59,775 bases of DNA from Candidatus Zixiibacteriota bacterium (lineage in GTDB: Bacteria > Zixibacteria > MSB-5A5 > GN15 > FEB-12): the NCBI GenBank assembly GCA_021163775.1, contig JAGGTI010000024.1, positions 1 through 59,775 of the forward strand, in the 5' to 3' direction. The translations under genes were made by a program, and so were the position numbers. The notes beneath the pieces are model-generated. The model was not told the origin of the DNA. It worked only from the letters and a program-made list of their open reading frames with translations, and made no database searches. Positions 53,259 to 59,775 of this stretch are shown one piece after another (positions within the stretch are counted from its first letter, which is position 1; each line of letters opens with the position of its first letter).

Positions 53259-53774
53259 ATGAGAATCACAGCGATTGAAGAATATGGTTTGAGATGTCTG
53301 GTGGCCCTGGCACGTTTAGGGCCGGACGAACAGGCTTCAATTACTGAGATTGCCGAGATGGAAGGCCTCTCAGTTGCGTACACCTCCAAACTACTTTCGA
53401 TTCTGCGCAAAAAAGGTTTGGTTACAGCGATACGCGGACGTGGAGGTGGCTTTACGATTGCCCTACCGCTCAATCAAATCAGTCTCTATGATGTTTTGGT
53501 TGCGTTGGGTGGTCCCCTTATTGACCCCCATCATTGTGAGAAACGTTCCGGCCAATTAGAACAATGTGTTCACCTCAAATCCTGCTCGGTTCAGGATGTG
53601 TTAGGCGGGCTGGCCGGATATATTCAGGAATTTTTGACCGACACATCTCTCCAGGATATTGCTTTCGGACTTCCATCCGGATTCATTCAAAGAGCAAAAA
53701 ATCAGATAATTATAGCGAACACCGCCCTTAAAAAGGAACTTCAGAACGTCAATGAAGGCGATTCCGGGGCATAA
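53259..53774 (+). CDS. Rrf2-family Fe-S cluster regulator (IscR/SufR-like)
   Basis: A 171-residue DNA-binding protein with the Rrf2 winged helix at the N-terminus (EEYGLRCLVALA, then GLSVAYTSKLLSILRKKGLV, RGRGGGFTIA). Three cysteines, Cys93, Cys103 and Cys109, in a 9-5 spacing fit the cluster-binding loop of IscR-like sensors. It likely represses or activates the suf genes according to Fe-S status. It is the first gene of the operon, 24 nt before sufC. Confidence 0.88.
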   Translation: MRITAIEEYGLRCLVALARLGPDEQASITEIAEMEGLSVAYTSKLLSILRKKGLVTAIRGRGGGFTIALPLNQISLYDVLVALGGPLIDPHHCEKRSGQLEQCVHLKSCSVQDVLGGLAGYIQEFLTDTSLQDIAFGLPSGFIQRAKNQIIIANTALKKELQNVNEGDSGA

Positions 53775-53798
53775 GCAGAAATACAGGTATTAGAGATT

Positions 53799-54569
53799 AT
53801 GAGTCATAACAACGCACTTCTTGATTTCGAGAACGTTCACGTCAAAGTTGAAGACAAAGAGATTGTCAAGGGAGTATCGCTGACTATTCATCCGGGCGAA
53901 GTCCATGCTATTATGGGCAAGAACGGTTCAGGAAAGTCCTCGTTATCAAACGCCCTGGCTGGTCACCCTGCCTATGAGGTGTCGTCGGGAACGGCCTTTC
54001 TGGACGGTAAAAACTTGCTGAAGATGTCCGCCGATGAACGCTCGCGGGCCGGACTGTTTCTGGCTTTCCAGTATCCAGTGGTCATACCCGGTGTAACAGT
54101 AGCCAACTTCATGCGCACGGCACTCAAGGCGCATCGGGGTCAGGACGCCGATATGTCTGATTTCCGAAAACTCTTCAGGGCTGAGATGAAAGAATTGGGC
54201 GTCTCCCCCGACTTCGCCACACGATACCTCAACGATGGTTTCTCCGGTGGCGAGAAGAAACGGATTGAAATCTTGCAGATGGCAATGCTAAAACCAAAAA
54301 TCGCTATTCTTGATGAAACTGATTCCGGCCTTGATATTGATGCCCTCAAAAAGGTAGCCGAAGGTATCAATCGTTTCCATTCCGATCAAACAGGCATCCT
54401 TATGGTCACCCATTATCAGCGACTATTAGACTATGTGAAGCCGGACTTTGTACATGTGATGATCGGCGGTCGGCTGGTCAAATCGGGTGGTCCGGAACTG
54501 GCCCTGAAGCTTGAAGATCGAGGATACGAATGGGTCGAAGCAGAAATGTCTCAGGGATCGGGGAAATAG
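53799..54569 (+). CDS. sufC: Fe-S assembly ATPase SufC
   Basis: A 256-residue ABC-type ATPase of the SufBCD scaffold. Walker [10 protein letters not shown], the signature FSGGEKKR and Walker [13 protein letters not shown] are complete. It powers cluster assembly on SufB-SufD in the cytosol. sufB begins 1 nt after its stop. Confidence 0.95.
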   Translation: MSHNNALLDFENVHVKVEDKEIVKGVSLTIHPGEVHAIMGKNGSGKSSLSNALAGHPAYEVSSGTAFLDGKNLLKMSADERSRAGLFLAFQYPVVIPGVTVANFMRTALKAHRGQDADMSDFRKLFRAEMKELGVSPDFATRYLNDGFSGGEKKRIEILQMAMLKPKIAILDETDSGLDIDALKKVAEGINRFHSDQTGILMVTHYQRLLDYVKPDFVHVMIGGRLVKSGGPELALKLEDRGYEWVEAEMSQGSGK

Positions 54570-54570
54570 C

Positions 54571-56004
54571 ATGGCTGGCGATACCCACAAAAGAAAAAAT
54601 GATGTAGCTTCGATCAACGAGGACTACGCCACCAAGTACGGTTTCCACGATCCGGTTGACTACTTCCACAAAGGTGCGAAAGGTATCAACCACAAAGTGG
54701 TCGAGATGATTTCAAAGATGAAGAAAGAGCCGCGTTGGATGACCGACCGTCGTCATGAGGCACTCGACATCTTCCTCGCTCAATCAATCCCCAAGTGGGG
54801 CAACACCAAAGTGCTAAGTGAGATAGACTTCGATAATATCTATTACTTCATGAAGCCAATCGAAAAACAGCAGGATTCATGGGATGATGTACCGGAATAT
54901 ATCAAGAAGACGTTTGACAAACTGGGCATCCCCGATGCCGAACAGAAGTTCTTAGGTGGCGTTTCGGCTCAATACGAATCGGAAGTAGTTTATCACTCTA
55001 TGCAGGAAGAACTCAAGAAACAGGGGATCATCTTTCTGGATATGGATTCCGGCCTGCGTGAGCATCCGGATATCGTTGAGAAGTTCTTTGGCACGGTAAT
55101 ACCGGCTGGCGATAACAAGTTTTCAGCTTTGAATTCAGCGGTTTGGTCGGGTGGCTCATTTCTGTATGTTCCTCCGGGCGTAGAAGTCAAAGCTCCGCTT
55201 CAGGCATATTTCCGAATCAATGCTGAGAACATGGGACAGTTTGAACGGACGCTCATTATCGCCGACAAAGGCTCACGGGTTCATTATATTGAAGGTTGCA
55301 CCGCACCAGTTTACTCCACGAACTCACTTCATTCGGCTGTGGTGGAGATGATTGCTCTTGAGGGAGCCTACATCCGCTACACAACAATTCAGAACTGGTC
55401 TCGGAATATCTATAATTTGGTGACCAAGCGATCCCAGGTGCACAAGAATGCGACAGTAGAGTGGGTCGATGGTAATCTCGGTTCCCGTCTGACAATGAAA
55501 TACCCCTGTATGCAATTGGTCGGGGAAGGTGCTAAAGGAGAGATCCTCTCAGTTGCCTTTGCCGGAGACGATCAGCACCAGGATGCCGGCTCCAAGGTAA
55601 TTCACGCCGCACCGAATACATCTTCACGGGTAACTTCTAAATCAATATCCAAAGGCAATGGACGTTCGACCTATCGCGGTCTGGTTAAAGTTCACAAGAA
55701 CGCAACCAATTGTAAAGTCTCGGTCGAATGCGATGCTCTATTGATTGGTGAAGATGCCCGTAGTGACACCTACCCAACGATGGAAGTCGACAATGATCAA
55801 GTCCAGGTCGAACACGAGGCACGTGTCTCGAAAGTCGCCGAAGAACAACTGTTCTATCTCACCAGTCGCGGCCTGACAGAAGATGAAGCCCGATTGCTGA
55901 TTGTCAATGGCTTCATGGAACCATTCACCAAAGAACTCCCACTGGAGTATGCGGTAGAACTCAACCGACTGATTGAATTGGAAATGGAAGGGTCGGTAGG
56001 TTAA
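54571..56004 (+). CDS. sufB: Fe-S assembly scaffold SufB
   Basis: A 477-residue scaffold protein with the SufBD beta-helix core. The C-terminal region contains [20 protein letters not shown], then [22 protein letters not shown], supplying the candidate cluster Cys and Glu ligands. I chose the ATG at 54571 directly after sufC; the frame extends upstream within sufC to 54511. Confidence 0.95.
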   Translation: MAGDTHKRKNDVASINEDYATKYGFHDPVDYFHKGAKGINHKVVEMISKMKKEPRWMTDRRHEALDIFLAQSIPKWGNTKVLSEIDFDNIYYFMKPIEKQQDSWDDVPEYIKKTFDKLGIPDAEQKFLGGVSAQYESEVVYHSMQEELKKQGIIFLDMDSGLREHPDIVEKFFGTVIPAGDNKFSALNSAVWSGGSFLYVPPGVEVKAPLQAYFRINAENMGQFERTLIIADKGSRVHYIEGCTAPVYSTNSLHSAVVEMIALEGAYIRYTTIQNWSRNIYNLVTKRSQVHKNATVEWVDGNLGSRLTMKYPCMQLVGEGAKGEILSVAFAGDDQHQDAGSKVIHAAPNTSSRVTSKSISKGNGRSTYRGLVKVHKNATNCKVSVECDALLIGEDARSDTYPTMEVDNDQVQVEHEARVSKVAEEQLFYLTSRGLTEDEARLLIVNGFMEPFTKELPLEYAVELNRLIELEMEGSVG

Positions 56005-56006
56005 TA

Positions 56007-57227
56007 ATGAACATAAAAGACTCAAAATATATTATACCGGACAGCACCCCCGAACTTGAATTGGGACCGGACTGGTTGAAAGAACGTCGGCGCTCCGCTC
56101 GTCACAATTTCAACGAACAGCCTCTCCCCCACCGGGGCATACACCTGTGGAGATATACCGACCCAAATGATCTGATAGCTTTCACCCACAAAGCCATAGA
56201 TGATGTGGTTGATTATAACATCCCGAACGAGGCTCGAAAAAACGGAGTAATTGTAACCTCACTGACTAAAGCAATCGAGTCCCACCTGGAGTTGGTTGAA
56301 CCGCATTTGTACCAACTGGTAAATTCCGAATCCGGCAAACTCGAAGCGGAGAACTCGACACTCTGGCGTAATGGTACTTTTGTGTACGTGCCGAACAAGG
56401 TAACGATCTCTGATCCGATTCACCTGACCCACCATATCGGCAAAGATACTTCGTCAGTATTCCCCCGCACTCTTGTAGTTGTTGGGAAACAGAGCGAAAT
56501 CACCCTGATTGACGAATACGAAGGTGGCCCGGAAACCGAGGAGAACGGTCACGCCCACATCAATGGTGCCATCGAGATTGTCGGCATGGAAGCCAGCAAC
56601 ACCAGGTATATTTCATTACAGCGTCTGTCACACGCTACTCGGATGTACCAGACCCATCGAGCCCGGACAGACAAATCCGCCACCATGTTGACTATTCCGC
56701 TGGCCTTCGGCGGTTCGCTAACCAAGCAAAACTTTGGGGTCCTGCTCGATGGAGCCGAGGCTGAGAGTCGAATATACGGCTTGCTGTTTGGGTCAGGTCA
56801 CCAGCATTTTGACAATCATACTCTGCATCATCACGCTCACGGTGAAACCAATTCCGATATCGACATAAAGGTCGTCCTGAAGGACAAAGCGGTCTCGGCC
56901 TATACCGGTTTGATTCGGATCGAACAAGAGACCCGGAACTGCGAGGCGTACCAGACTAATCGTAACCTGCTGTTGAATCCGGGAACCAGGGCTGAGACTA
57001 TCCCTGAACTGGAGATTCTTAACGAGAATGTCAGTTGTTCACACGGCGCGACTATCGGTTCGATTGACCCGCTTGATATATTCTTCCTCAATAGTCGCGG
57101 CATCCCGACACCGGAAGCAGTGCGCATGATTGTCACCGGGTTTTTCGCGTCTACTCTCAAGCAGGTTCCAGAAGATCTTCGCGAACGAATCAACGTCTTC
57201 GTAGCTGAAAGGTTGGAGGGAGTTTAA
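56007..57227 (+). CDS. sufD: Fe-S assembly scaffold SufD
   Basis: A 406-residue SufB paralogue in the SufBCD complex. The C-terminal NRNLLLNPGTRAETIPELEI and NVSCSHGATIG (the conserved Cys and His) identify SufD. It starts 2 nt after the sufB stop. Confidence 0.94.
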   Translation: MNIKDSKYIIPDSTPELELGPDWLKERRRSARHNFNEQPLPHRGIHLWRYTDPNDLIAFTHKAIDDVVDYNIPNEARKNGVIVTSLTKAIESHLELVEPHLYQLVNSESGKLEAENSTLWRNGTFVYVPNKVTISDPIHLTHHIGKDTSSVFPRTLVVVGKQSEITLIDEYEGGPETEENGHAHINGAIEIVGMEASNTRYISLQRLSHATRMYQTHRARTDKSATMLTIPLAFGGSLTKQNFGVLLDGAEAESRIYGLLFGSGHQHFDNHTLHHHAHGETNSDIDIKVVLKDKAVSAYTGLIRIEQETRNCEAYQTNRNLLLNPGTRAETIPELEILNENVSCSHGATIGSIDPLDIFFLNSRGIPTPEAVRMIVTGFFASTLKQVPEDLRERINVFVAERLEGV

Positions 57228-57229
57228 GC

Positions 57230-57544
57230 ATGACCGCTTTCAGAAAAGTTGCTACCGTCAGCGAAGTTCCCGAAGGAACTTTGAAAAGTTGTGAGATCGC
57301 TAACCAAAAATTTCTTGTCGCTCACACATCCGATGGTTTCTACGCTGTAGTTGATGAGTGTTCTCACGATATGGCGCCGATTTCCACCGGCCAGATCACT
57401 GGCAATGAAATAATCTGTCCGAGACACCAAGCTCGGTTTGATCTCAAAACCGGTGCCGTGAAAGCACCACCCGCGATCGTCTCAATTGATACGCTTGAAT
57501 TGAAAATAGACGGGGACAATATCCTCGTATTTGTAGAAGAGTAA
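57230..57544 (+). CDS. Rieske-type 2Fe-2S ferredoxin in the suf operon
   Basis: A 104-residue protein with both Rieske motifs: CSH (DECSHDMAPIS) and CPRH (IICPRHQARFDLKTG), separated by about 15 residues. This is the small, soluble ferredoxin type found with dioxygenases and in some SUF operons. Its place between sufD and sufS (2 nt and 22 nt gaps) suggests a link to cluster assembly or repair, possibly as an electron donor; this is inferred. Confidence 0.9.
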   Translation: MTAFRKVATVSEVPEGTLKSCEIANQKFLVAHTSDGFYAVVDECSHDMAPISTGQITGNEIICPRHQARFDLKTGAVKAPPAIVSIDTLELKIDGDNILVFVEE

Positions 57545-57566
57545 CTGAGTAAAACGAGAATAAGTT

Positions 57567-58844
57567 ATGTCGTCAAAAACAAAAAACAACATAGTCTCAA
57601 CTATTGAGCCACCAGTCGAATTGGATGTCGCCGCGATACGAGCCGATTTTCCGATACTCGACCAGAAAATCAACGGCCACACTCTGGTCTACCTCGACAG
57701 TGCCGCATCTTCGCAAAAACCGCGCGAAGTCATCAACGCCCTGCTGGAACATTACCGTCACAATCATTCCAATATCCATCGTGGGCTACACACTTTAGCC
57801 GAGCGCTCTACCGAAGGATATGAAAAGACGCGGTCGCACGTTGCACAGTTTATCGGCGGAGTACCAACCGAGGAAGTCATTTTCACCTCGGGTGCTACCG
57901 AATCACTGAACCTGTTAGCCTATGCATGGGGAGACCTAAATGTTCACGAGGGTGACGAGATTGTAATCACCGAGATGGAACACCACGCCAACATCGTCCC
58001 CTGGTTTCAACTGGCCCAGCGCCGCAAGGCGATTCTCAAGACAATCCCGATCACTGTCTGCGGCCATCTCGACCTGAGTAACCTCGACACGATTATTACA
58101 CCCCGCACCAAAATTGTCGCACTCTGCCACATGTCAAACGTCCTCGGCACCATCAACCCGGTGGCGGAGATCGCCGAAGCGGCACATAAAAAAGGGGCTA
58201 TCGTTGTTGTCGATGCCGCCCAATCAGCCCCCCATACTACTATTGACGTTCGCGCTCTGGGTGCCGATTTCGTAGCGTTCTCGTCGCACAAGATGCTCGG
58301 TCCGACCGGGGTGGGTGTCCTCTGGGGCCGAAGTGAACTGCTCGAAGAAATGCCGCCGTTCAACACTGGTGGTGAGATGATTCGTGAGGTACGGTTTGAC
58401 AAAATCACTTGGAACGAATTGCCGCACAAGTTCGAAGCTGGCACACCCAATATCGCCGGTGTAATCGCATTCGACGCCGCCCTGAGTTATCTCGATAAAT
58501 TAGGCATGTACAACATCCATCACCACGAAATGGAAATTACCCGCTATGCTTTTGAACGGTTAAGTGAACTGGACGGCCTCGAAATTCAGGGCCCGCAGGT
58601 GGTCGAAGATCGCGGCGGCACGATTTCGTTCACCGACCCGGTCATCCACCCGCACGATATCAGCACATTCCTGGACTCGCATGGTATTGCCATTCGAGCC
58701 GGACACCACTGCGCCCAACCGTTGATGCGGGTTATGGGTAAAGTCGCGACAGCTCGGGCTTCGTGCTATGTTTACAACGATAAATCGGAAATCGACGCTC
58801 TGGTCGATTGCCTTAAAGATATGAGAAAGTATTTCGGCGTATGA
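57567..58844 (+). CDS. sufS: Cysteine desulfurase SufS
   Basis: A 425-residue PLP-dependent enzyme that removes sulfur from cysteine. The PLP lysine is in FSSHKMLGPTGVGVLWG, and the catalytic Cys is in ARASCYVYN, the group II (SufS) form. It passes sulfur to SufU. It is preceded by a short leader without a strong Shine-Dalgarno sequence and overlaps sufU by 4 nt. Confidence 0.95.
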   Translation: MSSKTKNNIVSTIEPPVELDVAAIRADFPILDQKINGHTLVYLDSAASSQKPREVINALLEHYRHNHSNIHRGLHTLAERSTEGYEKTRSHVAQFIGGVPTEEVIFTSGATESLNLLAYAWGDLNVHEGDEIVITEMEHHANIVPWFQLAQRRKAILKTIPITVCGHLDLSNLDTIITPRTKIVALCHMSNVLGTINPVAEIAEAAHKKGAIVVVDAAQSAPHTTIDVRALGADFVAFSSHKMLGPTGVGVLWGRSELLEEMPPFNTGGEMIREVRFDKITWNELPHKFEAGTPNIAGVIAFDAALSYLDKLGMYNIHHHEMEITRYAFERLSELDGLEIQGPQVVEDRGGTISFTDPVIHPHDISTFLDSHGIAIRAGHHCAQPLMRVMGKVATARASCYVYNDKSEIDALVDCLKDMRKYFGV

Positions 58845-59323
58845 CCTCCTCACTTGATGACATGTATCGGGAAGTAATTCTCGACCACTACCGCTCGCCG
58901 CGCGGAAGAAAACCGCTCGACAAAGCGAATATACTGTCCGATGGCATAAATCCATCCTGCGGCGATGAAATCACACTCAGCGCCCAGGTCAACGGTGATA
59001 TTGTTGAAGATATTCATGTTGACTGCAAAGGGTGCGCTATCTCGGTGGCATCGGGATCGATGTTAGCCGAAGCGGTCAAAGGGCGGTCGCTCGACGAAGT
59101 ACGTCAGATCGCGCAAGCGGTCCGAAAAATACTCAAAGGCGAAGAAGACGCCAAACTGCCGGAAGAACTGGAAGATATCGAATCGCTCCGCGGCGTACGC
59201 CAATTCCCGGTGCGGGTCAAGTGCGCTCTGCTCGCCTGGGTTACTCTGCTTGAGGGACTGGACAAGCTCGAGAAAAGCCAAACTGATAATAGCGATACGA
59301 TTTCTACGGAAGAGAAAGACTGA
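58841..59323 (+). CDS. sufU: Zinc-dependent sulfurtransferase SufU
   Basis: A 160-residue IscU-fold protein. The zinc ligands are visible: Cys and Asp in NPSCGDEITL, Cys in DCKGC and Cys in RVKCALLAW, plus the SufU insertion. It accepts persulfide from SufS. An unconserved charged tail ends it. sufT begins 2 nt after its stop. Confidence 0.93.
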   Translation: MTSSLDDMYREVILDHYRSPRGRKPLDKANILSDGINPSCGDEITLSAQVNGDIVEDIHVDCKGCAISVASGSMLAEAVKGRSLDEVRQIAQAVRKILKGEEDAKLPEELEDIESLRGVRQFPVRVKCALLAWVTLLEGLDKLEKSQTDNSDTISTEEKD

Positions 59324-59325
59324 AT

Positions 59326-59649
59326 ATGTCAGTCGTTGACAAAGATGCCCTTCGGGCGACGATCACCGAAGCTCTGCGCCCTGTCCAGGATCCGGAAATC
59401 CGAATCGGCATTGTCGATCTCGGACTGATCTACGATATCGATATCAATGACAACACCGAGGTGAATATCAAGATGACCCTGACCACCCCCGCCTGTCCTT
59501 ACGGCCAAGTGTTAGTTGGCATGGCGCATCAAGCGGCCGAGAATGTTGAAGGGGTATCAAAAGTTGAGATCTCTCTCGTTTGGGATCCGGTCTGGAATCC
59601 TCAAGAGATGTGTTCCGACCTGGCCAAAGACCAGTTAGGTATTTGGTAG
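59326..59649 (+). CDS. sufT: SufT/MIP18-family protein (DUF59)
   Basis: A 107-residue protein with the family motifs DPEIRIGIVDLGLIYDI and TTPACPYGQVL, which carries a conserved Cys. SufT-type proteins help mature Fe-S enzymes. It is the last gene of the operon. The remaining 126 nt of the window shows no gene. Confidence 0.92.
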   Translation: MSVVDKDALRATITEALRPVQDPEIRIGIVDLGLIYDIDINDNTEVNIKMTLTTPACPYGQVLVGMAHQAAENVEGVSKVEISLVWDPVWNPQEMCSDLAKDQLGIW

Positions 59650-59775
59650 GGGTTGGACTGGCCGACCGAATGACGTTGATTCATTCATAATATAGTGTAG
59701 ATACCGTCTTTCAAGTCAACGCTGAATTAGTGGATTAAACGTTTTTCTTGCAATCAGCATAGCTCTGCTGATAAG

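Noticed and set aside
59680-59725. Minus-strand TTGACT with TATATT after sufT
   Set aside because: The spacer is 19 nt, and no minus-strand gene follows within the window.
1-59775. tRNA, rRNA, CRISPR, insertion sequences and prophage genes
   Set aside because: Looked for by eye in both strands' intergenic regions; nothing with the required structure or gene content was seen.

Overview
The window is a dense, protein-coding segment (about 50% GC by eye) of a diderm bacterial chromosome. Outer-membrane barrels, lipoproteins, a TonB-receptor-like protein, a secreted protease with a C-terminal FlgD-like domain, a 14-subunit complex I operon and a SUF operon suggest an FCB-group lineage such as candidate phylum Zixibacteria. 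That placement is an inference from gene style, not proven. I see no tRNA, rRNA, CRISPR array, insertion sequence or phage.

Layout. 1-6.3 kb: a small lipoprotein, a partner-switching module (STAS antagonist, HATPase anti-sigma kinase, membrane GAF-PP2C phosphatase), a zinc-ribbon Nudix hydrolase and an outer-membrane barrel with a bactofilin-like passenger. 6.3-11.5 kb: a GAF-PAS histidine kinase followed by a Ser/Thr kinase-TPR protein. 11.5-14.3 kb: a 24-residue peptide gene, absent from standard ORF calls, with its own strong promoter, palindromes and Shine-Dalgarno sequence, beside a PqqD-like/M50 protease/HlyD fusion. This is the best candidate for an undescribed system (a peptide maturation and export locus). 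14.3-23 kb: CLC transporter, FAD oxidoreductase, prolyl oligopeptidase, a GAF protein with a histidine-less dimerisation domain, purF and a lipoprotein.

23-37.8 kb: a complete minus-strand nuoABCDEFGHIJKLMN operon with a glutaredoxin-like gene between nuoM and nuoN. 37.9-53.1 kb: fifteen minus-strand genes separated by 30 nt or less or overlapping, behind one good promoter: manC, SPOR lipoprotein, Sua5/TsaC, LMW-PTP, DUF3108, a deoxyhypusine-synthase-like protein, FTCD, PHP phosphoesterase, metalloprotease, ECF S component, TonB-receptor-like barrel, HD protein, UMF1-type MFS, a second PHP protein and a Janus/PHPT-type protein. 53.2-59.7 kb: a plus-strand SUF operon (Rrf2 regulator, sufC, sufB, sufD, Rieske ferredoxin, sufS, sufU, sufT) behind a promoter overlapped by a perfect palindrome.

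Intergenic spaces hold at least three small dispersed palindrome families (GTGTCAGGTC/GACCTGACAC, GTCGAAACC/GGTTTCGAC and GGCTTGTTGATAAA). The nuo operon makes the respiratory NADH dehydrogenase, whose many iron-sulfur clusters need a pathway like the SUF operon. The regulatory genes at the left end indicate heavy use of protein phosphorylation.
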